This document shows, piece by piece, positions 54,458 to 64,000 of a DNA stretch of 64,000 nt. The stretch comes from Chloranthus sessilifolius. Its lineage: Eukaryota; Streptophyta; Magnoliopsida; Chloranthales; Chloranthaceae. The stretch's first letter is position 1, and the number at the start of each line of letters is the position of its first letter. The notes below the pieces were generated by a model that searched no databases, had not been told where the DNA came from, and worked only from the letters and a program-made list of their open reading frames with translations. Location of the stretch: the NCBI GenBank assembly GCA_021018995.1, contig CM037596.1, positions 91,147,184-91,211,183 on the forward strand, in the 5' to 3' direction. The translations under genes and the position numbers were made by a program.

Positions 54458-57379
54458 TACTCCCAAACTTACGCTTTGCTGGTCTCTACCAAAAAAGAAA
54501 AATAAACTAATTTAAAACTTTAAATGCCACTTTCGTAGGGAACATAATAGCATTTAGCAGATGCAACAAGCCTTTAAACCCCTAGGTGATCCCTAGTGGA
54601 GGAGTTATAGTCTCCTGAAGGTTTCCAGTAAAGTTACCTACAAACTTCAATATTTTTAGATTTTCTAAAATTTTAAAATTAAAAATCTAAACTACTTTTG
54701 TATACTAACTAGTTTCAATCAACACATGGCTGTTACGATTTTCAAAAAGTACAAATCTTTTATCTTTAACTTTCCATCATAACAATTATCCTTGATCAGA
54801 ACTCAACAATTTCAATTTAGTAAAGCGTGGAGTGTGTGTGTATCAATGAAAGGTTTATTCATCATAGATTTTTTTAAACTATAGATTTAGAAAATAATAT
54901 CATCCCAACTCCCACTATTAGCATACTCTCAAAAAAATATTGAAATTTTTAGGTTCTCTCAGTATATGATATATCAGAATTATTTCAAAGGACGATTGAC
55001 TAAAAGATAAATCTCATGGGAAGATAATCTATTCAATTTATATATTTCCTTATTTTTTTCATAATATTTATTATAAGCATCTCTACTAGGCTCATGCTGT
55101 TGTAAATCGTAAATAAAAAAGTCTTTATTTTGCTTATAATGGGGCTTTGGGGTTAAAAGGTTCCAAAGAAAGGTAAAAAAGATTCAAGGATTTCTGAGAA
55201 TTCAGTTCTTCCTTCACCTGTCTTCTTCTTTTTCTTTTCATCTTCAGTAAGTATCAGGAATTAAATAACTTCTTCCCATTATTCTTTTTATGTCTCTTGT
55301 GTAAATCCATTTTCTTCAATTAATTCTTTTCTTCAGATATCCTCTTGATTTTTCAACTTGGAAGATTTTTTCTTCTCTATCTTTTCAAAATCATAATTAC
55401 AACTTCTTGATTCTTTCCCATATTGTCTTTATTTTATTTTTTCTCAGTTGTACCCTATTTCGGCAAATCCCTTATCTATTTTCTTATACTCCTTTCACTC
55501 TCTCTTCTTCCCTTCTTTTACGTTCTAAACTATCAGAATTTTGTAAGGGTTAAAAGTTGAAAGTTGTGGGTAGTACATATAGTTAAGGGTTTATAAAATT
55601 TTGGTACAAAGAAATTTGATTTAGGCTCTAATATGAGTTCAAGGGATAAATATTTTATGAGATTTTGGATTTTTGGCTCAAGCTAAACAAAAGATGGTCT
55701 TAAATTATCTTTAAATCCTTTACGATCTACTAGCATGAATGTCATATTGTTTTAATGTGTCTAATAAACAGTTCTAGAAAAATAAATCATCATAATCATA
55801 GAATATCTTATTCTAATTACAACAATATGAGATTTCATTAATACAATCAAGAAGTTCAAGAAAAATTTGAATTTGAATAGAAAGCAGTCTCTCTCAAAAT
55901 AAAAGAGGAATTATGGCTCAAGAGCTCACTAGTTCTATAATTTTAAAACTATAGCCTAAATATTATAATTTAAATTAAAATATAGTTTCAAATATTCAAT
56001 CTGATACAGTGCTGAAGAGAGCTAGATATGAATTGTAACTGCTCTATTGTTTTGATTGTTGAACTTCTACTATGATGGATCGTAAAGTGTATGGATTCAT
56101 AAATTTTTCTATTATAGGTCACATATAATGGTTAACTGATAAATATTCCTAATATTTCATAAATATTTACAAAATTAATCTAAAACAGGAAAATTCGTAA
56201 GAAAAAGACATAAGAAAAAAAAATATGCATATATATATATATATATTCTAAAATATAAAAAAAAAAAAGTAAACTAACTAATATACACAGTAAGGTGTAA
56301 ACCTCCAAACTTGAATAGGACAATGTCCTCATTGAATAGGACAATTTCCCCCCCAAACTTAATGATACCGCTAAGGTAACGGGCATACATTCTGTAAAAT
56401 TATTCAAAAATCTCTCCTCAAATCTGGGAGAAATTACTTCCGGCATATTCAGACAGAGATTTGTATAATAACTTTTTATATATATCAAACGAAATATTTT
56501 CAGAAATGATAGAAAAGAAAGGAAAATGATTACATAAAAGATTAAACCTAGGAAAAATCTAGACACATTCTAACTATGACACCGGTAGCAACAAAATGGT
56601 CTCCGCCCTCCCCGGGTGGGTGTATCCAATAGAAGATGTAAAGGAAGGATTTAAGAGGGTGAAGGTGGAGGGTTGGTAGATCGCTTCTGACATTTGAGAG
56701 ATGGAGGCTGTGTTTCATCAGTGGGTTTTGAAACGGAAAGGACAAATAAGAATTCCTCTATCGACCTCCTTCTCTCCTTAAGAAGTATAGAGATTGCCTC
56801 GACTTCTCGTCGGAGGAGCCATTCAAATGCATCAGCGATCTCGAACCAACTTGGTTGTTTCGCCATGAGGGAAGTGTTGCGGATAAAGAGAACAAAGAGA
56901 CTGTAATGAATTTGATTGAGGGGGCATGGGTAATTATAGGAACAACAACGGAGAGATGAAAGGTCGCTATTATGGGAGAGCGTTGAAAAGGCGTGCTGGG
57001 TGCAGACAATAAATGTGAAATGGTGAATCAGGAACTCTGTATAATATTGAGGAGTCTCTTAAGCTTTTTAGGAAGTTACGAGAACATTGTGGTCATTCGT
57101 ATACAGGGGATGCTGGTTCACCATTAGTTGGGCCTTTTCATGTCCACACTCGCTACGCGTTAAATGTAGAAAATCCTAATAATCTCGAGCGATCATAATC
57201 ACTACGATCAAGTCAAAATACTTAATGAAATTGTGATTATATGTACTGCTTTACGTATGTCCCCTAAATTAACAAAGCAGTCCTAATATTATACAACTTA
57301 GAATGATTACATACCCTAATCAATAGTATACAAATGTAATACGAATGAGTCGGTAGCTTGACGTTGCCCTGGAGTATAT
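54458..57379 (-). other. Athila-like 3' region, non-coding
   Basis: Long AT-rich stretch between integrase and LTR, as expected for Athila elements, which carry a large region here. Minus-strand AAGTTTGGGGGGG at about 56350-56363 is a polypurine-type tract. 56230-56270 is AT-rich simple sequence. No envelope-like frame can be recognised. Confidence 0.45.
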
Positions 57380-58400
57380 CAGTCATACTCAGGGTCTTTC
57401 AGTGACATTGTGGTCACAGTCCCTTTTTCTTCTTGTGTAATCATCAGTTTTAATCTCTGCCCATTAACCTTAAACGTACGACCGTCCTTGGGATCTTGTA
57501 TGGTTACAGCCCTGTTGGGGAATGCTTCTATAACAATGTACGGTCCATTCCAATGACTTTGTAATTTTCTTGGGAATAGTTTTAATGTTGAATTAAATAG
57601 CCAGACTTGTTGGCCTGGCTCAAAAAAATTTCGTAAAATATGCTTGTCATAGAATGCCTTAGTTTGGGCCTTATAAATTTGAAAATTTTCCTAGGCATCA
57701 TTACGAATTTCTTCCAGTTCATTGAGCTCAAACTTTCATTGTTCACCAGACGCATCCAACTAGAAATTCAGTGCCTTGATAGCCCATAGAGCTTTATGTT
57801 CTAATTCCACAAGTAAATGGCAAGCCCTCCCTTATACCAACCAGTAAGGAGGCATGCCAATGGGTGTTTTATAAGTTGTTATGTATGCCCACAAGGCATC
57901 ATTAAATCTTGTGGACCAGTCTTTTCTATCAGGCCGAACTGTCCTTTCCAGTATCTTTTTTATTTCTCGGTTATAAACTCAACTTGCCCACTGGTTTGTG
58001 GGTGATAGGGGTTGCGATTTTATGAGTAACGCCATATTTCCTGAGCAAGGTCGCAAAATATCTATTGCAAAAATGGCTTCCTGCATCACTTATGATAGCC
58101 TGTGGGATTCCAAACTGTGAAAATATATTTTCTCTGATGAAAGAGACTACCACCTTATGATCATTTATTCTTGTGGTTGCAGCTTTGACACATTTTGACA
58201 CGTAGTTGATGGCTACAAGTATATACATGAATCCGAACAAAGGTGGGAAAGGACCCATGAAATCTTTGCCCCATACATCAAAGAGTTTTGCAACCAAGAT
58301 TGGTTGGAGGGACATCATGTTTCTTCGGGACATGGCTCCTGACTTCTGGCATCGATCACAGGCCTGACAAAAATTCTAGGCATCTTTAAATAATGATGGC
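57380..58400 (-). pseudogene. Athila-like integrase remnant
   Basis: The frame at 57971-58333 includes FDVWGKDFMGPFPPLFGF and QAIISDAGSHFCN, giving two of the DDE acidic residues. After a frameshift near 57975, the text continues to QRLKLMI and MSLKDPEYD near 57385-57460. The closing KVNGQRLK motif is characteristic of Athila/Ty3 integrase C-termini. Several stops occur. Upstream Cys/His text near 58340-58380 is the zinc-binding part. Confidence 0.82.
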
Positions 58401-58913
58401 CAATAAAATTCTGATTGTAGTACTTTGGTAGCCATTTTCCTTTCACCGAAGTGAGGCCCACAAGCATGTGTGACAGAATTGTAGAATATTGTGGGTGTCA
58501 CTATCAGGTACGCATTTCCTAATTATTTATTCTAGCCATATTTTGAATAAATCTGGGTCTTCCAAAATATAATATTTAATATTAGAAAAGAAAACATACC
58601 TGTCTTGTTTATACCAGGTTGGGAGAATCTTACTTGTGGCCAAATAATTCACGATATGGGCATATCATGGTACTGCAGTTGGATGGCAAAAAGTTATTCA
58701 TCCGAAAATGTATCATGTAGAGATTCTTTACTAATTGTTTATGGTAACTATCTTGGACAAGTGATCTACCACTACATTCTCTACTCCCTTTTTATATTTA
58801 ATCTCGAAGTTGATTTCCTGTAAAAGTAAGATCCACCTGATTATCCGTGGCATGGCATCCCCTTTAGACAATAAATACTTTAGTGCAGAATGGCCAGAGA
58901 AGATGACGATTTT

Positions 58914-59312
58914 TTATCTCAATAGGTATTGTCGAAATTTATCCAATGCAAACACGACAGCTAGAAGTTCTTTATCAGTGGTGGTATAGTTCACTTGAGC
59001 TTCAATCAAAGTTCGACTCGCATAATAAATTACATGAGGAACTTTGTCTTTCCGTTGTCCTAAGATTGCACCTATTGCATGATCAGAGGCGTCACTCAAT
59101 ACTTCAAAAGGTAGGGAATAGTTAGGAGGTTGGATGATTGGTGCGGATGAAAGAAGTTCTTGAAGCTTATTAAATACGTCAAGACAGGCATCGTCAAAGT
59201 CAAAAGGTACATCATTTATAAATAGGTGATACAACGGTCTCGAGATTTTTGAGAAATCTTTGATGAAGCGGCGATAGAAGCTAGCATGGCCAAGGAAAGA
59301 TCGAATCTGCAA
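58914..59312 (-). pseudogene. Athila-like RNase H remnant
   Basis: A 132-codon open frame contains IRSFLGHASFYRRFIKDFSK, FEVLSDASDHAIGAILGQ and YTTTDKELLAVVFALDKFR, the RT connection and RNase H of Ty3 elements with catalytic Asp and Glu in place. It is the best preserved part of this element. It breaks at its C-terminus near 58914. Confidence 0.88.
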
Positions 59313-59338
59313 AATCGAAGTTAGCTTTTATTCCTCTT

Positions 59339-59925
59339 TTACAGAAAATATTCCTTAAGACTGCCTTCATGAACCATGAAATGACTCTTTTCCCAACTTA
59401 GCACCAAATTAGTTTCTTCGCATCTTTCTAAGATGAAGGCAAGATGATCAAGAGAAGAATCAAAAGTTCGGCCGAATATCGAAAAATCATCCATGAAAAC
59501 CTCAAGAAACATGTCTATTATATTGGAAAAGATGGCCAACATGCATCTTTGGAATGTTGCTAGAGCATTACATAACCCAAAGGGCATGCGTCGGTAAGCA
59601 AATGTCCCAAAAGGACACGTGAAGGTAGTCTTCTCTTGATCTTTTACCTTGAATATCTATTTAGAAAGCAAAAATATTCATGTCCTGCAAATTTTTCAAA
59701 AATTTGATTAATAAAGGGTAATGGAAAATGATCCTTACGAGTCATTGAGTTGAGTTTACGGTAGTCAATACATGCACGCCACCCTGTGATTTTGTGCAAT
59801 GGCACCAATTCTCTGATTGAATTTTCCTTGACAATAATCCCAGACTTCTTTGGGACTACCTGGATCGAACTCACCCACTTACTATCAATAATCGGATAGA
59901 TAATACTTGCGTCTAATAATTTCAT
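59339..59925 (-). pseudogene. Athila-like reverse transcriptase remnant
   Basis: Landmarks: WVSSIQVVPKKSGI, GWRACIDYRKLN and FPLPFINQIFEKFAGHEYF at 59644-59925; MPFGLCNALATFQRCM and FLEVFMDDFSIFG at 59339-59587. The catalytic box reads F-M-D-D. A frame break lies between the two segments near 59610-59640. Confidence 0.88.
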
Positions 59926-60426
59926 GATTTTCTTTCTGTACGACTCCCCTCATATTTGAATTCAGCCGTCGCTAACTTTCTCGTGAAGTCTTGGCATTGT
60001 CCTCTAAATGAATTTGATGCATACATATCGAAGAATCCAGCCCTTTAAGGTCAGCGACAGTCTACCCCATTGCACGCTTATACTTCACAACAACCTACTC
60101 TGTAATTCCCTGTTAAGGATAGATGAAATGATTACCGGGAGAGTTTCGTTAGGCCCCAGGAAAGCGTATTTAAGGGTGTCGAAAAATAGTTTCAAATCTA
60201 AAGATGGTGCTTTTTCGATAGATGGCTGTAATGGCTCGTTGAAAATAATGGGTAAAGGTTTTATCCATGGCTTCCAAGTTCTTGATTAGAAATCATGAGA
60301 AGCGGGGTCCAGTAAATAAGTTGCCTCCTCAGATTGTTGCTCAAACTCCCCCAAGTCTGTTTACCATAGTGCAGTTTGAAGTGCATCCTTAGATAAAACT
60401 AGAGGCAACGCTTCCTCTACTAGTTT

Positions 60427-61059
60427 TTAAATTTCGTCTATACTGAAGCATTCCTCGTCATCGATTGAAACCATTTGGTTGGCTGCTGAGAAGACATTTA
60501 ACTGAATTTGCATATCTCCGAAAGAAACTTCCATCACCTCGATTTTATAGTTTATGCAAGTGTTGGTCATGGCCAAGAATGGTCTACCGAGAATGAGGGA
60601 AATTTTTATTGGAGATTTCGAATTTGGTTCCATGTCCAGTACTAAGAAATCGATAGGAAAAACAAATTTTTCGACCCTAACCATTACATATTCAATAATT
60701 CTTACCGGCCTTCTCTCTGACCTATCGGCTAACTGAAGAGTTACCAAAGTAGGCCTCATCTCTCCAAGTCCCAATTTTTCATAGACAGAGCATGACAACA
60801 GATTTACACTAGCTTCTAAATCCAATAGTACTTTATTTATTGCATGATCACCTATGATACATGGGATTGTGGGCACTCCACGATCTTTAAGCTTGGGCGG
60901 AGTTCTAGCTTGCAAGACTAAACTTACTTGCTCTGTTAAGAAAACTTTTTGTGAGACATTATTTCGCCGTTTTCGTTTTTGCGTGCACATCTTTTTTAGG
61001 AATATCGCATAGGCTGGGACTTGCTTGATTGACTCCAGGAGGGGCAAGTTAATCTTCAC
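60427..61059 (-). pseudogene. Athila-like protease region
   Basis: A 210-codon frame reads FLKKMCTQKRKR, PTIPCIIGDHAINKVLLDLE, ASVNLLSCSVYEKLGLGEM and ISLILGRPFLAMTNTCI. In this lineage the active site normally reads DLGASVNLLP; here the Gly is replaced by Glu (DLEAS). The ILGRPFL motif is intact. It is followed by acidic text toward RT. Confidence 0.85.
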
Positions 61060-61890
61060 TTCTTTGAAGATTTCGGTGATTTCTTATAACTTTTTGGGGT
61101 TTTTATCAAAAGGTGACGGTGCACCAAAGGCATTAGAAAATGGTAAGTTTGGCACATAAGGTACCTTAGTTACAGAGTTAGGTGCAATGTCTTTGTTATT
61201 ATTTTTTTGATTTTCTTTTTCTATTTTTTATTTTTATTTTCTGACAGTTGGATTTTTTCTATGGCTTCCCTTACTTTTTCCTTAGTCTCAGGGAGCATCT
61301 CTACCCTATTATCAACAGTTCTACCACTTCTTAAGGTCTGAACAACTTGAATGTAAGATGTGGGAATTGGTGTTCTCCTTCACTGAATTCCCTTCTCAAG
61401 TTATTCGTTGTTAGTGAGCACACTTAGTTATTTTCTCTCTCCACCCATTGTGTAGCTAGTTGCCCAATTTGGGTTTCTAGGTTTATAATAGATTGAGTAC
61501 AGGACTGTAAGTCTTGGGAGATTTGGGTAAGTCGAGATAACTCCTTAGAACGTTGGTGCGCCTGTTGTTGTAGATCTTGGAGGATCAGAATAATAGTAGC
61601 ATCATTATCTCCCTCGAATTGTTGGTCAAAAGATTGGTTTGAGGCATATACCTGTTGGTAGTTCTGAGGATAATGTGGGTATACATAAGATAATTCTTGC
61701 TGAGTTACCCTTGGGATGTCACAGTAGTTTCCCCACTGAGGATTATAAAAATTCTCGAAACTACCCTACTGAGAAACAAAGGTTTGCTTTGTTTCCGCTA
61801 AGGTTGGATAAAAGGGGGTGGTCGGGTATTCCATCGGGACATAAGTCGATTAGTAACTTGGCCAACAAGGTTTGTTGTGGCCTTGCATAG
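61060..61890 (-). pseudogene. Athila-like gag C-terminal remnant
   Basis: Minus-strand text is discontinuous but keeps Gln/Asn-rich segments typical of the end of Athila gag (PNWATS, NLPRLT near 61440-61540). No long frame remains. The element stops abruptly at the LTR terminus at 61892; its gag N-terminus and 5' LTR are not in the window. Confidence 0.5.
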
Positions 61891-61891
61891 T

Positions 61892-64000
61892 TGTAACGGC
61901 TCGACTTTTCCCTTACAATATACGGGAAAGGTCACGTCATTGGATCACCTAACATGATCCCTTCTTACAAGTGCATCGTGTACAAAGCATAACATTACGG
62001 AAGAAATTTAACAACTCTGATACATCGACAATATGGTAACAACTGATATTTATTCATCTATCAAAAGTAGTAAAATAACAAGAGATATAAGCAAAACTAA
62101 CAGACGCTATATATAGCTTTCAACCGATGACGGCCACCCGTCATCTAAACAATGAAAAGAAAACCTATATATGAAGTATCAAATATTTCCTCAAAATATA
62201 TAATGTTGTTTTATACAAGATTTCAAAAAGTCTCTCTCAAGCATCCCTTCTCTCTAACCTACTTAGGAAAGAAGTCATTTGCAGACTCTTCTTCCTCGTC
62301 CTTGTCCTCCTCTTCAAGCTGGTAAGTAGGTTCACCCTCGTGCTCAGGGTCTCGATCAAGGCCTGCAGCTAAGACACAAAGTCGTAGGATGAGCTATCAT
62401 CAAAGCTCAGTAGGGAACTAACAATGCTAATCCATATGTTAGTATGCCAATTCACATTCTTGATGCATAAAATATAGATCAAAGTACATCAAATCTTATA
62501 TGATATCATTTTAGCAACTTGCAATATATATAACAATTATTCCTGCTAATAAATGCGTCATGCAACGGAATAATGCTGGAACAAGTACACGGAATCATGT
62601 TGAACATATTTAACTTAAACTAGCTATTAGACGTGAAATAGGCATATACATGAAACAAGATGTTCAAGCTCCCGAGTCAGTGGGATCACTTGGACCGAGA
62701 CATAAAGCTTTCGAGTTAGCGAGATCACTTGTGTTCAAGAATATGTAGTCAAGCTCCCAAGTTAGCGGGATCACTTGGCTCAAAACGAAGCAAGCGTGTA
62801 CATGAAATCAAGGATAACAAGACGTGAAAAGTACATGGTATCAAACATGTGAGCATCATGAGTCATTAAGTATGCAGGTATCGCTTACTAGCACACAAAA
62901 CATATTACGCATGAGATTATGGGAAAAATACAAGACAAGATGTAAGCATCTTCATTCATTGACATTGAAAACGAACATGACTAGATGATTAACAAGCAAA
63001 GCATGCACGTATTATAACTTGCTTCTTATCTATGTAACAGGGCATCTTATCTACATCACATACTTTACTTTAAATATTTTGCTTATCAATGCTAAATTAG
63101 TAACATGACATAAAATATATACTTTGCTTATCATGACAGAATTAGAAAAACAACAAACAAACAGGAAAGGTCAAATCCCAACCGTATGATTAAGCCTATG
63201 TGTTACCCGTGCATGAATCCATGCTAATGTCCCTTTTTACGAGCTTTTTGTGAGCACCTACGATGCATATAAATGTGTTTAGCATGCTTAGCACACATAC
63301 TGGGTCACTACGGCTCCTTACGTAATGAATATGTGATCGACTAGACCTTAGTCTCAACACAACAGACACACATAGGCAGACACAGAGTTGTCGCGGCAAG
63401 GACATGTTTGCTGTGGCAGGCCACTCAGCTAACACCTTGCCGAGGCAACCTAAGTCTTGCCACGACAAGCCTGATAGGCTTGGTTTGCTACATGTCTCTT
63501 CATCTGCTTCCGATTCTCGATGCCTTCAAGATTCTACCCTAGGCACACATGTACTTTACACTATTTTTCAAGTTTTAAAATTCGAATAATTAGCTTTATT
63601 GTATCATGGAATTGGTATTCATGGTTCCGGAGTGTGGAATTCGAAGATTTCGACTCTGAAACCCTTACACAATTCCATTTCTCAGCGTTGTCGATCCAAG
63701 CTCATGGAGTCAGCATCTAAAACCTATCATTTATTTTAAAAGAACTAATGAAAAGTAACTAATCTAATATGTGGCTCGTTTTACGGAGTACCTTTTGGTG
63801 GATTCTTTAGTTGCGATGTGTTGGAATGTGCTCGCAAGGGTTGCACATTCTGAAGTGCGAGGGCGATGTTTAGCGTTGCTCTCCGATCACAGAGGCTGGA
63901 GAGTTTATATGTCTCTGAACTTCTCCGTCGTTGTTTCGTAGGAGCCCTCACAAGAGTCAACCAGCTGGATGTGTAGAGCCGGGTGTTTGGAAGGATGAAG
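61892..64000. repeat. Start of a further LTR, running off the window
   Basis: A terminus TGTAACGGCTCG at 61892 is abutted by Athila gag text on its left. Inside are three spaced copies of AAGCTCCCGAGTTAGCGGG-like units (62667, 62706, 62753), and near 63390-63470 TTGCCGCGGCAAG-like palindromic words. The style matches LTRs of gypsy elements. The other end and any internal region lie beyond 64000. Confidence 0.55.

Overview
This window comes from a nuclear genome of a flowering plant with large, transposon-filled introns. The evidence is a conserved plant gene with canonical GT-AG introns, full sets of Ty1/copia and Ty3/gypsy remnants, plant-type L1 LINEs and hAT/Mutator-type elements. There are no prokaryotic features. 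The sequence does not fix the species; the huge introns would fit a magnoliid or another large-genome angiosperm, which is only a guess.

The host gene is COQ3, the mitochondrial ubiquinone-biosynthesis O-methyltransferase, on the minus strand. Exon 1 lies at 50417-50655, exon 2 at 44869-44958, exon 3 at 40212-40290, exon 4 at 9445-9522 and exon 5 at 1955-2003; the remaining exons lie off the left edge. All five exons are open, join in phase and have canonical splice sites. They encode residues 1-178 of what should be a protein of roughly 320. At least 48.7 kb of the window is therefore one gene, and nearly all other sequence is intronic transposable elements. Intron 3 alone is 30.7 kb.

Layout from left to right. 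Intron 5 (1-1954) holds hAT-type MITEs. Intron 4 (2004-9444) holds a Mutator-type MITE, a 5'-truncated LINE, an ACTCG-repeat hAT-type MITE, a solo LTR and a SINE-like piece. Intron 3 (9523-40211) holds a solo LTR and a six-deep nest. In that nest a copia element (11650-12158 plus 35263-36595) is split by a chromodomain gypsy element (12159-35257). The 3' LTR of the gypsy element is split by an ACTCG element (12927-28652), which contains a large hAT transposon (13319-27837). The hAT transposase gene is split by a LINE (18534-25516) that landed by twin priming, so its 5' part is inverted. That LINE was then hit twice by short relatives of the same hAT element. Intron 2 (40291-44868) holds a second copia element and a solo LTR. 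Intron 1 (44959-50416) holds a hAT MITE and a 2.4 kb solo LTR. Upstream of COQ3 are LTR-like repeats, an Athila-like gypsy element on the minus strand (about 53000-61890), and one end of another LTR that runs off the window (61892-64000).

Most element boundaries rest on target-site duplications read directly from the sequence. All transposon genes seen carry stops or frameshifts and are called remnants. COQ3 is the only gene that looks functional.
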